A DNA stretch of 64,000 nt from Pseudomonadota bacterium (GCA_023436885.1 JAEZHI010000004.1:434001-498000), one strand, 5' to 3'. Positions 1 through 8,361 are shown, counted from the stretch's first letter. Notes: generated by a model from the sequence alone, not told the origin. A program made the numbers and translations.

Positions 1-506
1 CCACAACCGAAGATCAATATTTGCAGGTGATCAACGCCAAGACGGCGGCTTTGTTCTCGGCAGCCACCGAAGTCGGCCCGATCATCGCAGGCAGCCCGGC
101 CGAGGTGCGCTCGGGGTTATCCGAATACGGAACGCAGCTCGGCCTCGCCTTCCAGTTGGTCGACGATGCGCTCGACTACGGCGGGTCGTCGATGACGCTC
201 GGCAAGAAAGTTGGCGACGACTTCCGTGAGGGCAAGGTGACGCTGCCGATTCTGATCGCCGCTGCACGCGGCGGCGAGGCTGACCGCGACTTCTGGCAGC
301 GCACGATCGAGCGCGGCGAGATCGAAGACGCCGATCTGGACCGCGCAATTGAGCTGCTGGGTAAGCATAACGCCATCGCAGCCACCGTGGAGCGCGCCCG
401 CGTTTATGGTGACAAGGCGATCGCTGCGCTCAATGTGCTCGAGCAAGGGCCCTACCGCGACGCGTTGGAAGACGTTGTCCATTTTTGTATCAGCCGCGTC
501 AGCTGA
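1..506 (+). CDS. ispB: Polyprenyl (octaprenyl-type) diphosphate synthase, C-terminal part
   Basis: This is the 3' part of a trans-isoprenyl diphosphate synthase, cut by the left window edge; the frame is open from base 3. The visible residues carry the second aspartate-rich motif (QLVDDALDY, DDxxD), which binds Mg2+ and isopentenyl diphosphate, followed by GKKVGDDFREGKVTLP, typical of long-chain synthases. Enzymes of this kind extend farnesyl or geranylgeranyl diphosphate to the C40-C50 side chain of ubiquinone. The first aspartate-rich motif and the chain-length region lie outside the window, so the product length cannot be read. The gene converges on cobT and the two share a strong hairpin. 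Confidence 0.88.
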   Translation, partial: TTEDQYLQVINAKTAALFSAATEVGPIIAGSPAEVRSGLSEYGTQLGLAFQLVDDALDYGGSSMTLGKKVGDDFREGKVTLPILIAAARGGEADRDFWQRTIERGEIEDADLDRAIELLGKHNAIAATVERARVYGDKAIAALNVLEQGPYRDALEDVVHFCISRVS

Positions 507-527
507 TTTCTTCAGAAAGACGGTTAG

Positions 528-561
528 GAAGCCCAGGCAAACCATTGCCTGGGCTTCTTTT
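528..561 (+). terminator. Rho-independent terminator between ispB and cobT
   Basis: A perfect 12-bp stem (528-539 with 546-557) closes a 6-nt loop and is followed by TTTT on the plus strand. It sits between two convergent stop codons, so it probably ends ispB and may also serve cobT, although the minus-strand tail is less T-rich. Confidence 0.8.
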
Positions 562-565
562 ATGT

Positions 566-1591
566 TCAATGCTTGTCGGACACGCCGGCTTCGGCAAAGG
601 TTGCCATGCCACCGTGGACATCTGCAGCAGCACGGATGATCGAACCGGCAATGGCTGCGCCGGTGCCTTCGCCGAGACGGAAGCCAAGATCAACGATCGG
701 TTCCTTGCCAAGCCGGGAAATCACGTCGCGATGCGCTCCTTCGACAGAGGCGTGGGCGATCTGTACGTGATCGATGGAATGCGGGTCGACAGCGTGCAGG
801 ACGGCAGCAGCAGCCGTGACGACGTAACCGTCGACGACCACCGGAATATTCTGGTGCCGCGCGGCGATAATGGCGCCGGCCATGGCTGCAATTTCACGGC
901 CTCCGACGCGACGCAGAACCTCAAGACCATCGCGGTCCCCATTACCGAGACGGGCAACCGCTGCGGCCACCGCGTCCCGCTTGCGGGTCAGGCCGGCGTC
1001 GTCAACGCCTGTTCCCCGGCCAATCCAGTCGGATGCGACACCGCCATAGAGCGCATGATAGATGGCCGCAGCCACCGTGGTGTTGCCGATCCCCATTTCG
1101 CCCAGCATCAGCAGGTCCGTCCCGCCGGCAACCGATTCCATGCCGAAGGCCATGGTGGCGGCGCAGCCCGCCTCGTCAAAGGCGTCGGCCTCGGTGATGT
1201 CAGGCGTCGGCACTTCCAGCGCCAGTTCGAACACCTTGAGCCCGTAATTATAGCTCTTGCAGAGTTGATTGATGGCGGCGCCTCCAGCCGTGAAGTTGGC
1301 TACCATCTGGAAGTTCACTTCGACTGGAAAGGCAGAGACGCCCTTGGCGGCGACTCCATGGCTGGCGGCAAAAATCGACACCATGGGATGGCGCACGGCT
1401 GGCCGCTCCACACGCTGCCAGGCTGCAAGCCATTCGGCCAGCTCCTCGAGCCGACCGAGCGAGCCAAGCGGCTTGGTGAGCTGGGCGTTGCGCGCGCGAA
1501 CGGTGGCAACGGACGCCTCGTCCGGGCCGGGCATCGAACGGATCAACTCGCGGAAATCGTCGAACGGCAGGCCAGACATGGAGGGAATCAT
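566..1591 (-). CDS. cobT: Nicotinate-nucleotide--dimethylbenzimidazole phosphoribosyltransferase CobT
   Basis: CobT makes alpha-ribazole 5'-phosphate from nicotinate mononucleotide and 5,6-dimethylbenzimidazole, activating the lower ligand of cobalamin in the cytoplasm. The 341-residue length is normal. Family landmarks visible are the N-terminal TKPLGSLGRLEELA segment, the MLGEMGIGNTT loop that binds the nucleotide, and the C-terminal GEGTGAA segment carrying the catalytic glutamate. Translation could also begin four codons later (MSGLPFDD). The gene is divergent from cobS, whose enzyme uses the CobT product, so the short spacer probably carries both promoters. No cobalamin riboswitch is recognisable there. 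Confidence 0.95.
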   Translation of the reverse strand: MIPSMSGLPFDDFRELIRSMPGPDEASVATVRARNAQLTKPLGSLGRLEELAEWLAAWQRVERPAVRHPMVSIFAASHGVAAKGVSAFPVEVNFQMVANFTAGGAAINQLCKSYNYGLKVFELALEVPTPDITEADAFDEAGCAATMAFGMESVAGGTDLLMLGEMGIGNTTVAAAIYHALYGGVASDWIGRGTGVDDAGLTRKRDAVAAAVARLGNGDRDGLEVLRRVGGREIAAMAGAIIAARHQNIPVVVDGYVVTAAAAVLHAVDPHSIDHVQIAHASVEGAHRDVISRLGKEPIVDLGFRLGEGTGAAIAGSIIRAAADVHGGMATFAEAGVSDKH

Positions 1592-1725
1592 ATTCTCGTC
1601 TTTCTCAGTGAACTGGAAACGGTAAGTCTGGATTTAGTACCATGACCGCCGAATTTCCACGAAATGACACAACATTTAGCGGGTTCTCGCTATACATGAC
1701 TCGCGGCGCAGCCTACAAACGAAGA

Positions 1726-2517
1726 ATGCTTGTTGACGAACTCCTCCACCGTCTCGCCGATCTCGGCGCCTCTCTTCGCTTCTTTTCGCGGCTACCCGTG
1801 CCGCAACTTTGTCGGCTGGACGACACTGGTGCCCTGCCCTCGCTGCCGCGAGCGGCAGCGGTTGTGCCGCTTGCGGGATTCCTCATCGCTCTACCCGCAG
1901 CGCTGATCGGTCTTGCGACCGCAGCAGCCGGCCTTCCGGAGCTATTGGTCGGATTGCTTGTCGTCGCAGCACTCGTAACCCCGACCGGCGCGCTCCACGA
2001 AGACGGCTTGGCGGATAGTGCTGACGGGCTGATTGGCGGTAGCACCGTAGAGAAGCGGCTGCTCATCATGAAGGACAGCCGCATTGGCACGTTTGCCGGT
2101 CTTGCGCTGATCCTCTCCAGCTTGATCAGGGCGAGCGCCTACGGTGCACTCTTCACCCACCCAGCCGTCGGTTTCTTTGCGGTGTTAGGTGGCGGCGCTG
2201 TGAGTCGCCTCGCGATGACGGCTCTGTGGGGGGCACTCCCCAATGCAAGGCCCGACGGCCTCGCGGCACGCCTCGGCCAGCCCGATCGGCGCGCCGTGGC
2301 ACTCGGTGCCGGCTTGACCTTGCTGCTCTTGTCGCCGGTGCCCTCACTCATCGGGGTCGGACCGACGCTTATTGGACTCGTCTTGGCTGGGCTGGCCGCT
2401 TATGCCTTTGGTAGCCTTGCCCACGCCAAGATCGGCGGGCAAACCGGTGATATCCTGGGGGCCACGCAAGTCCTCACGGAGGCCGCCTTCCTTGTGGGCC
2501 TCCTGATCGGCAGGTAG
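1726..2517 (+). CDS. cobS: Adenosylcobinamide-GDP ribazoletransferase CobS
   Basis: CobS is the inner-membrane cobalamin synthase that joins adenosylcobinamide-GDP to alpha-ribazole (phosphate). The 263-residue product has the typical SLRFFSRLPVP start, the acidic HEDGLADSADGL motif near residue 90 that is probably the metal/nucleotide site, KDSRIGTFA, and several hydrophobic helices. An open frame reaches back to an ATG at 1642, but the extra 28 residues do not look like CobS, so the internal ATG is preferred. The gene is followed two bases after its stop by a DUF1289 gene, indicating co-transcription. Confidence 0.93.
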   Translation: MLVDELLHRLADLGASLRFFSRLPVPQLCRLDDTGALPSLPRAAAVVPLAGFLIALPAALIGLATAAAGLPELLVGLLVVAALVTPTGALHEDGLADSADGLIGGSTVEKRLLIMKDSRIGTFAGLALILSSLIRASAYGALFTHPAVGFFAVLGGGAVSRLAMTALWGALPNARPDGLAARLGQPDRRAVALGAGLTLLLLSPVPSLIGVGPTLIGLVLAGLAAYAFGSLAHAKIGGQTGDILGATQVLTEAAFLVGLLIGR

Positions 2518-2519
2518 CT

Positions 2520-2717
2520 ATGGTGGAGACGCCGTGCATCAAGGTTTGCCGGATGCTGGAGGGGGGAAGCCTCTGCCGCGGCTGCGGCCGCACGCTTGAG
2601 GAAATCGCCCGCTGGACATCGATGAGCCCGGAAGAGCGGCGCGCCATCATGGGCGGCCTTGCGGAGCGGCTCAAGCGAGCCGACATGCTGGATAAGGCAT
2701 CCAGATCCGAGGCTTGA
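2520..2717 (+). CDS. DUF1289 small cysteine-rich protein
   Basis: A 65-residue protein with the DUF1289 signature: TPCIKVCRM near the N-terminus, then LCRGCGRTLEEIARW and MSPEERRAIM. The four cysteines (CxxxC and CxxC) suggest a small metal-binding fold; no biochemical role is established for the family. It begins two bases after the cobS stop and is followed four bases later by a membrane protein, so the three genes form an operon. The link to cobalamin synthesis is positional only. Confidence 0.88.
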   Translation: MVETPCIKVCRMLEGGSLCRGCGRTLEEIARWTSMSPEERRAIMGGLAERLKRADMLDKASRSEA

Positions 2718-2721
2718 ACCG

Positions 2722-3033
2722 ATGCGCCAGCCCTTGCTCTTTATAGCCGTGGCAATCCTTGTCGTCGCCACGGGCGTTCTTTTGATTTTCGGCGGATCAG
2801 GCAAAATCGCCGGCCTCGCCCCGGTCCAGTTTGCCAATGCCGCCTATCTCTCGATATTTGCGCTGCTGATTGGCGCATCGCTCGCCGTCGGACGGCACAG
2901 CGTAAACGCGAGGCTATGGCATGTGGCTGCGTGGCTTGCGGTCTTTCTGGCCCTCGCGGCCGGCTATCGCTGGTTTCATCAGGAACCAACGGTGATCGCT
3001 CCCAGCGAAAGCGCCCGCTCGACGGCGGTCTGA
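2722..3033 (+). CDS. Small membrane protein resembling the N-terminal domain of TIGR02281-type aspartic proteases (protease domain absent)
   Basis: A 103-residue protein with three hydrophobic segments, roughly residues 4-24, 39-57 and 67-84. The layout matches from memory the membrane-anchor half of the retropepsin-like TIGR02281 family, which often sits behind DUF1289 in Hyphomicrobiales: a short helix, SGKIAGL, a YL-containing second helix, GRH, then WLAVFLALAAGY. The protease half with its D-T/S-G active site is missing. The stop codon abuts the stop of the next, convergent gene. The gene is either a truncated remnant or an unrelated membrane protein; I favour truncation, with moderate confidence. 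Confidence 0.6.
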   Translation: MRQPLLFIAVAILVVATGVLLIFGGSGKIAGLAPVQFANAAYLSIFALLIGASLAVGRHSVNARLWHVAAWLAVFLALAAGYRWFHQEPTVIAPSESARSTAV

Positions 3034-4011
3034 TCAGTCCGTCACTCTCTTGGCGAACTGCGCGGCGAGAACGCTCACGATCACCAGCTGCAGGAAATGA
3101 AAGACCATGATCGGCGCCACGATCAGACCGATCGCTGCGTTCTGACCGAACATCACGGGGGCCAGCGGCACTCCGGTTGCCAGCGACTTCTTGGAGCCAC
3201 AGAACTGGCAGGCGATGCGATCGCGAATGTTGAAACCCATGACGGAGCAGACAACGTTCATGATGAGATAGACGAGAACGAACAGCATCACCGAGGCAAC
3301 GGCGATCTCGAAAACAACGGTGAGATCGTTGGCGCTCCAGACCCCTGCCGCGACGGAGTCGCAGAAGGAATTGTAGACGATCGCCAGGATGGTGGAGCGA
3401 TCGGCGAGTTTCACCCAGAAGGCATTGCGTTGAGCCCAGTCGCCCATCCAATGGCGAGCGATCTGGCCGAGAATGATCGGTACCAGCACCAACAGTACCA
3501 CTTTGAAAATCACCGGCAGCAGCGGCATGTCGATGCCGTTGCGCTTCATGTACCAACTCATCAGAAGCGGCGTGATGAAAACGCCGAGCAGGCTCGACAA
3601 CGAAGCATTGAACACGGCGGCCGGGACATTGCCGCGCGCGATGTTGGTCATCGCGACCGACGAGGACACGGTGGACGGAAGCGCGGCCACGTAAAAGAAC
3701 CCGAGCCAGAGATCGTCGGAGAACAGGCCCGGCATGAGCGCCCTGGCAGCCAGGAGAAGGACCGGGAACAGCACGAAGGTGGCGAACTGCACGCAGACGT
3801 GCAGGCGCCAATGGAAAATGCCGGCCTTCATCTTCTCCGGCGACAGCATCAGACCGTAGAGGAAGAACACCACCGAGACGCCGTAGGTGGTGACATATTC
3901 GAAATGTAAAGGTCCGCCGCTCTTGCCCGGTACCGGCCATATGAGCGCAAGCGCCACCATGAGAACGAGGCCAACGAGGAAGTAATCGAGCTTGGGAAGG
4001 CGGATGGACAC
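3034..4011 (-). CDS. Bile acid:sodium symporter family (YfeH-like) transporter
   Basis: A 325-residue inner-membrane protein with about nine to ten hydrophobic helices. The PSTVSSSVAMTNIARGN segment is characteristic of the SBF/YfeH subgroup, where the helix crossing builds the sodium and substrate site. The substrate is unknown; related proteins carry organic anions. The start is GTG (MSIRLPKLD). It lies 20 bp downstream of dusA on the same strand and is probably read through from it. Its stop codon directly abuts the stop of the truncated membrane protein, leaving no room for a terminator. Confidence 0.88.
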   Translation of the reverse strand: MSIRLPKLDYFLVGLVLMVALALIWPVPGKSGGPLHFEYVTTYGVSVVFFLYGLMLSPEKMKAGIFHWRLHVCVQFATFVLFPVLLLAARALMPGLFSDDLWLGFFYVAALPSTVSSSVAMTNIARGNVPAAVFNASLSSLLGVFITPLLMSWYMKRNGIDMPLLPVIFKVVLLVLVPIILGQIARHWMGDWAQRNAFWVKLADRSTILAIVYNSFCDSVAAGVWSANDLTVVFEIAVASVMLFVLVYLIMNVVCSVMGFNIRDRIACQFCGSKKSLATGVPLAPVMFGQNAAIGLIVAPIMVFHFLQLVIVSVLAAQFAKRVTD

Positions 4012-4031
4012 GGCAAAGGAACTTTCGGGTT

Positions 4032-5018
4032 TCAGGCGGCCCTCCGGCTGACAAGCGCATCAAGCGCCGCGTCGATGACCTCGAGCCCGGCGCCCTCCCT
4101 GACACCTCCCTCGGTCAGGATGCGGCGCCAGGCGCGGGCGCCGGGAACCTTGTGGAACAGGCCAAGCATGTGGCGAGTGAAGGCAGAGAGGCGACCGCCG
4201 GCCGAAAGATGGGCGGCAATATGGGGGCGCATTCCCTCCACGACGGAAAATGGATCGGCATCGTCCGTGGCTGTGCCGTAGATCAACCTATCGACCGATC
4301 CGAGTAGCGCGGGCTCCTGATAAGCGGCCCGCCCCAGCATGACACCATCGAGCGTTTTGAGGAGATCGATAGCAGCGCCGAGGTCGTTGATGCCACCATT
4401 GATGCCGATGAACACCTTGGGGTAACGCGCCTTGAGGCGTTTGACCCGGTCGTAATCGAGCGGTGGAATGTCACGGTTTTCTTTGGGGCTGAGCCCCTTC
4501 AGCCATGCCTTGCGGGCGTGCACCCAGAGAGCGGAGACACCGGCTGCGATCACCGCGTCAGCCAGCTCGTCGAGAGCTTCCTCCGGATCCTGATCGTCGA
4601 CCCCGATGCGGCACTTGACGGTGACAGGAACACTCACCGCCGCCCGCATCGCAGTGACGCAATCAGCAACCAAAGCCGGCTCCTGCATCAGACAGGCGCC
4701 GAAACGACCCGACTGCACGCGGTCGGACGGGCAGCCGACGTTGAGATTGATCTCGTCGTAACCCCAGTCCTCCCCCACCTTGGCGGCAAATGCCAGCTCG
4801 GCCGGATCGGATCCACCAAGCTGCAAGGCAACGGGGTGCTCTTGAGGAAAGAAACCGAGCAGCCGCTCGCGATCGCCAAACCGGATCGCCGCTGTCGTCA
4901 CCATCTCCGTATAAAGCAGCGCACGCGCGCTCAGCTGCCGGTGGAACAACCGGCAATTCCGGTCAGTCCAATCGAGCATCGGTGCAACGGCGAAGACAGG
5001 GGCGGCGTAGTGGCTCAT
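4032..5018 (-). CDS. dusA: tRNA-dihydrouridine(20/20a) synthase DusA
   Basis: DusA is an FMN enzyme that reduces U20/U20a in the D-loop of tRNAs with NADPH. The 328 residues contain MLDWTDRNCR at the flavin-binding start of the TIM barrel, NLNVGCPSDRVQSGRFGACLM with the catalytic cysteine, TVKCRIGVDD, and the GINGG and MLGRAAYQEP phosphate-binding loops. These signatures separate DusA from DusB and DusC. An AAGGA ribosome site precedes the ATG by a few bases. The symporter-like gene follows closely. Confidence 0.95.
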   Translation of the reverse strand: MSHYAAPVFAVAPMLDWTDRNCRLFHRQLSARALLYTEMVTTAAIRFGDRERLLGFFPQEHPVALQLGGSDPAELAFAAKVGEDWGYDEINLNVGCPSDRVQSGRFGACLMQEPALVADCVTAMRAAVSVPVTVKCRIGVDDQDPEEALDELADAVIAAGVSALWVHARKAWLKGLSPKENRDIPPLDYDRVKRLKARYPKVFIGINGGINDLGAAIDLLKTLDGVMLGRAAYQEPALLGSVDRLIYGTATDDADPFSVVEGMRPHIAAHLSAGGRLSAFTRHMLGLFHKVPGARAWRRILTEGGVREGAGLEVIDAALDALVSRRAA

Positions 5019-5166
5019 AGGATCCTTTCAGATGGGTCCCGCTCCCATAAGCCAAAAGTCTGAAAAAGACGAGGGATAGCTGGGTTCAAAACGGCGAGAG
5101 CGGCAGCAATTCGTTTTGGTTCAGGTCGGCGCGAACTATAAGAGCCTCAGACAAGGGAGACCAAAC

Positions 5167-5597
5167 ATGCCCGTCACGGAGGTCGTCATCTTTCATAACC
5201 CCGACTGCCGCACGTCGCGCAACGTAGTCCGTATCGTCGAGGCGGCGGGCTATAAGCCAACGCTCATCGAGTATCTGAAAACCGGCTGGACCAAGCCTCA
5301 GCTCATGGCGCTTTTCACAGCTGCCGGCATCGGCCCTCGTGATGCGTTGCGCGTCAAGAAATCACCAGCGTCGAGCTCGGCCTGACCGATCCGTCCGTGG
5401 CCGACGAAGCCATCGTCGAGGCGATGATCGTTCATTCGATCCTCGTCGAGCGGCTGATCGTGGTGACCGTCAAGGGAACTGTTCTTTGCCGGCCCAGCGA
5501 AAAGGTGCTCGACCTGCTCGACCGTTTCCCGCCCGGCCCATTCACAAAAGAGGACGGTGAGCTGGTGATCGACGCCGACGGCAAACGTGTAGGCTAA
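5167..5597 (+). pseudogene. arsC: Arsenate reductase ArsC (glutaredoxin type), interrupted by a frameshift
   Basis: Two adjacent frames together encode a full ArsC of about 143 residues. The first has HNPDCRTSRN with the catalytic cysteine and runs to DALRVK; the second resumes with VELGLTDPSVADEA and ends with RLIVVTVKG, LCRPSEKVLDLL and FTKEDGELVIDADGKRV. The family continues smoothly across the join, and the two parts are offset by one base, consistent with a single missing base near 5355-5362 in a short A-run. As read, the first frame ends at a TGA after 73 codons and lacks the essential downstream arginines. It is a pseudogene unless the missing base is a sequencing error. No arsenic operon surrounds it; ArsC-like YffB/Spx relatives also stand alone. 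Confidence 0.85.
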
Positions 5598-5667
5598 GGA
5601 GAGAATGGGACCTTTGGGGGGGCAGTACGCCGCTGCAGGAGCTTAAGGCCAATCATTCTGAGTCAAA

Positions 5668-5706
5668 GTTGGGGCAAGGCCTCTCGCCCTGCCCCAACGT
5701 TTTGTC
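5668..5706 (+). terminator. Terminator hairpin between arsC and pyrE
   Basis: A 13-bp stem with one mismatch (5668-5680 with 5686-5698) and a CTCTC loop is followed on the plus strand by GTTTTGT. It lies between convergent genes and could stop transcription in both directions. Confidence 0.65.
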
Positions 5707-5708
5707 TT

Positions 5709-6386
5709 TCAGCTTTCGAACGAGGCCCTGCCCCCGTGTGCGGCCGACCATTCGGCCGGCGCATGCAGGAACTTTTCGACCTCGGACAGCATGGCTGCCG
5801 GGAAGCGGTTCGAGGCCTTGGCCTCGGCCAGAACATCCCACCAGGTGGCGAGTGCATGCAGCGTGATGCCATCGGCAGCCAGCACCTCGGTCGAGGACGG
5901 GAAAATGCCGTAGTGGAAGATCACGAAGGCATGGCTCACCTTGAGGCCTGCGTCGCGCATAGCTTTGGTGAAGGTGAGCTTGGAACGACCGTCGGACGCC
6001 AGATCCTCGACGAGGATGGTACGGGCGCCTTCCTTCACGTCGCCCTCGATCTGGGCGTTGCGACCGAAACCCTTCGGCTTCTTGCGTACATAGAGCATCG
6101 GCAGCTCCAGACGATCGGACAGCCAGGCGGCAAATGGAATGCCGGCCGTCTCGCCACCAGCAACCGCATCGAGCGACTCCGCACCGATCTCCGACAGGAT
6201 GATCTCCTCGGCAAAGCCCATCAGCCGCTTGCGGAGACGGGGAAAGGAGATGAGCTTGCGGCAGTCGGTATAGACCGGGCTCGCCCAGCCGGAGGTGAAG
6301 ATATAAGGCTTCTCCGGATTGAACTGAATGGCCTCGACTTCGAGCAGGAGGCGGGCGGTCTCGCGAGCAATGAACGACTTGTCCAT
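5709..6386 (-). CDS. pyrE: Orotate phosphoribosyltransferase PyrE
   Basis: PyrE converts orotate and PRPP to orotidine 5'-phosphate in pyrimidine synthesis. The chosen product is 225 residues, starting at MDKSFIARETAR; an upstream TTG/GTG-type extension is not conserved, and an AGAGGA-like site precedes this ATG. The PRPP loop appears as TILVEDLASDGRS, equivalent to the VxVxEDxxTTGxS signature, with serine and aspartate replacing the usual TT. The FTSGWASPVYTDCRK segment binds orotate and PRPP. The last 45 or so residues resemble the longer alphaproteobacterial form. Confidence 0.93.
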   Translation of the reverse strand: MDKSFIARETARLLLEVEAIQFNPEKPYIFTSGWASPVYTDCRKLISFPRLRKRLMGFAEEIILSEIGAESLDAVAGGETAGIPFAAWLSDRLELPMLYVRKKPKGFGRNAQIEGDVKEGARTILVEDLASDGRSKLTFTKAMRDAGLKVSHAFVIFHYGIFPSSTEVLAADGITLHALATWWDVLAEAKASNRFPAAMLSEVEKFLHAPAEWSAAHGGRASFES

Positions 6387-6462
6387 GGGCAGTCCTCTGG
6401 CTGATTTGGCCGGCCATAGCATAGCTTGGAGCCCCTGTCCTGCCTTTCAGTTCTCCAAATGC

Positions 6463-6497
6463 AAAACGACGGCCCTTCGCGCACGAAGAACCGTCGT
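6463..6497 (-). terminator. Rho-independent terminator downstream of the Sel1-repeat gene
   Basis: On the minus strand a two-part stem (6491-6497 with 6466-6472, then 6484-6488 with 6475-6479) is followed by TTTTGC. It lies about 75 bp beyond the Sel1 gene stop and just upstream of pyrE, separating the two. Confidence 0.65.
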
Positions 6498-6570
6498 CAG
6501 GCGCCCGATAGCGCGGGCCGAAGAGATCTTTTACTTTCCGCAAGGCCCGTTCCGGGGCCAGATGCGTCGG

Positions 6571-6837
6571 TCAATGCAGAGAAATCCACTCGCGCGCTTC
6601 GCGCTGCGCCGCGGCGATATCGCTCGATGACATCTCGCCGGCCAGTTCACGCCGATATCGGGCCGCGCTCTCTGAGCCGCGGAACGCAGCAATGTTCAGC
6701 CACTTGTGCGCTTCGATGAGGTTTTGCTCGACATCGCGACCTACCGCGTACATCACGCCGAGTTCGTAGAGAACGTCAGTGGTTGCACCAGCACCGCCCG
6801 CAAGTTGATCGATGGAATTCAGTTCAAGACGAGCCAT
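6571..6837 (-). CDS. Sel1-repeat (SLR) small protein
   Basis: An 88-residue soluble protein with one to one-and-a-half Sel1-like repeats: LYELGVMYAVGRDVEQNLIEA then HKWLNIAAFRGSESAARYRR, the helix-turn-helix pattern of SLR solenoids. A C-terminal helix rich in Ala, Arg and Glu follows. Such proteins mediate protein-protein contacts; no partner can be named. An AGGGA ribosome site nine bases before MARLELNS decides this start over a longer open frame. It is monocistronic, with its own terminator. Confidence 0.82.
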   Translation of the reverse strand: MARLELNSIDQLAGGAGATTDVLYELGVMYAVGRDVEQNLIEAHKWLNIAAFRGSESAARYRRELAGEMSSSDIAAAQREAREWISLH

Positions 6838-7180
6838 GATAACATTCCCTGTTTCACGATATACGAGGTCTTTTGCCTCGCTTCTTCGCGTTTCGAAGAT
6901 ATGTTCATGCTGCGCCAAGTGATTAAAAAGCAGATTAAATTGCAGACTTAACGAGTGGAAAACAAAAACTGAATCGAAGGTTACCTTTAACAGTCGTCAA
7001 CCATCGATTTCGCAGACTTCTGCTATTCTTCCAAAACTGGGCGCTTTTATAATCTGTAGCACTGGCAACGAAGGATTCACCAAGGAATCAGCCGGCCGAC
7101 ATATTTGTGGATGGACCGAAAGAAAACCGCCCCGGCGCGATCGGCAGGGACGGTTTGAATGTTCGAAGAAAATGACGGAC
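6838..7180. other. Intergenic region between the GST and Sel1 genes
   Basis: About 340 bases without a gene. It is more A+T-rich than its surroundings around 6900-7000. It should contain the Sel1 promoter and holds the GST terminator at its right end. I see no conserved RNA or additional reading frame. Confidence 0.6.
7120..7156 (-). terminator. Terminator of the GST gene
   Basis: On the minus strand an imperfect stem (7147-7156 with about 7123-7133) is followed by a TTTTCTTT run. It lies 25 bases beyond the GST stop. Confidence 0.6.
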
Positions 7181-7888
7181 TCAGCGAGCGCGCTGGTTGA
7201 ACAGCACCTTCTGGGCTTCCTTATCATCTGCCAGATTGCTTGGCGGCGTCGGCGCCGTGATCGCCAACGCCTTGGCAACGGCCGGACGATTGGAGACGCG
7301 GTCGATCCAGGCCATCACGTTGGGAAACTCGGTCGCTTCGATGCCCTGCCGCTCCCACCCCCGTGCCCACCCGACGCAGGCAATGTCGACGATCGAATAG
7401 TCGCCGCAGATATACTCCTTGCCGGCCAGTTGCTTCTCGAGCACGCCGTAAAGACGGTGCGTCTCGTCTCGGTAGCGCTTGATGGCGTAGGGGATCTTCT
7501 CGGGCGCATAGAGCGCGAAATGATGGTTTTGACCGAGCATCGGTCCAAAGCCGGCCATCTGCCACATCAGCCACTGTTCCACCTCGACACGGTCGCGCTC
7601 GTCCTGCGGATAGAGCTTGCCAAATTTGCGCCCGAGATAAAGCAGGATGGCACCTGACTCGAAGACGGAGATCGGCTTGCCATCGGGCCCTTCGGGATCA
7701 ATGATCGCCGGCATCTTGTTGTTGGGCGAGAACGCCAGGAAGTCAGGCTTGAACTGATCGCCCTTGCCGATGTTGATGAAGTGCAAGCTGTAGGGAACAC
7801 CGAGTTCCTCGAGCATGATGGTAATCTTATGCCCGTTGGGTGTCGGCCAGTAATAGAGGTCGATCGGCTTGGTCTGGGTCGCAGTCAT
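7181..7888 (-). CDS. Nu-class glutathione S-transferase / disulfide-bond oxidoreductase (YfcG-like)
   Basis: A 235-residue cytosolic GST-fold protein. The thioredoxin-like N-terminal domain has YYWPTPNGHKITIMLEE, the TPNG motif of the nu class (E. coli YfcG/YghU), whose threonine and asparagine contact glutathione in place of a catalytic Tyr or Cys. NNKMPAIIDPEG and FESGAILLYLGRKFG form the rest of the glutathione site. The helical domain has the N-capping DYSIVDIAC motif. Family members reduce disulfides and show peroxide-linked activity. A GAGGAG site precedes the ATG. It is a single-gene unit with its own terminator. Confidence 0.9.
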   Translation of the reverse strand: MTATQTKPIDLYYWPTPNGHKITIMLEELGVPYSLHFINIGKGDQFKPDFLAFSPNNKMPAIIDPEGPDGKPISVFESGAILLYLGRKFGKLYPQDERDRVEVEQWLMWQMAGFGPMLGQNHHFALYAPEKIPYAIKRYRDETHRLYGVLEKQLAGKEYICGDYSIVDIACVGWARGWERQGIEATEFPNVMAWIDRVSNRPAVAKALAITAPTPPSNLADDKEAQKVLFNQRAR

Positions 7889-8007
7889 CGGCTTCTCCTC
7901 GCCCGTTTCCGAATTCGGATTGAGGTGACGAGCATATTGGCCCGCGACCGAGACGAAAAGAGGAAGCTGATGAACTCAGCGTGTGCGGACAAATAATCCA
8001 TACACCG

Positions 8008-8295
8008 TCACGTGGTCTTCTCGCGGTCAACCACAACGCCGATTTCAGCGCCATTGCGACGAACGATATGGATATCATAGCGCCTGTGGTCAGCCTCATC
8101 CTCGAGACTAAGCTCTATCGGTAGCAGACGGTCTTCCGAAAGAGTGAGCTTGAAGCCGCCCGCGGAGCGATCACGGATCAAGCAGTCGAGCAGACGACGG
8201 CCATCACGACTGCGGAGGATTCCTCCTCTAAGTCGCGTCCTATGGCGATCTTCCTTGCGGCGATCGTCCTCGCTTGATGAAGTTGGATCCGTCAT
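8008..8295 (-). CDS. PilZ-domain protein (putative c-di-GMP receptor)
   Basis: A 95-residue protein made almost entirely of a PilZ domain. The c-di-GMP ligands are visible: an RxxxR motif at about residues 13-17 (RKEDR) and DRSAGG at 42-47 matching DxSxxG. The start at MTDPTSSS is fixed by an AGGGA site seven bases upstream; an in-frame TTG further upstream is less likely. It follows motB on the same strand after 66 bp, so the protein may tune the stator in response to c-di-GMP, as YcgR does in enterobacteria. That role is inferred from position and domain only. Confidence 0.85.
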   Translation of the reverse strand: MTDPTSSSEDDRRKEDRHRTRLRGGILRSRDGRRLLDCLIRDRSAGGFKLTLSEDRLLPIELSLEDEADHRRYDIHIVRRNGAEIGVVVDREKTT

Positions 8296-8361
8296 GAAAG
8301 TCCCTGCCGGCAATTGTCCGGCAAGATCACATGCCGTTGCTTGCCCCGACCTTGCTGTCCG

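Noticed and set aside
485..1645. Open frame of 386 codons opposite cobT
   Set aside because: It is antisense to a clear CobT, has no domain, and its Gly/Arg/His-rich text is typical of reverse frames in G+C-rich DNA.
1592..1725. Cobalamin riboswitch between cobT and cobS
   Set aside because: The spacer is too short for the full element and I could not find the conserved B12-box.
2741..4105. 454-codon frame opposite and across the symporter gene
   Set aside because: Arg/His-rich shadow of real genes on the same or opposite strand, with no recognisable motif.
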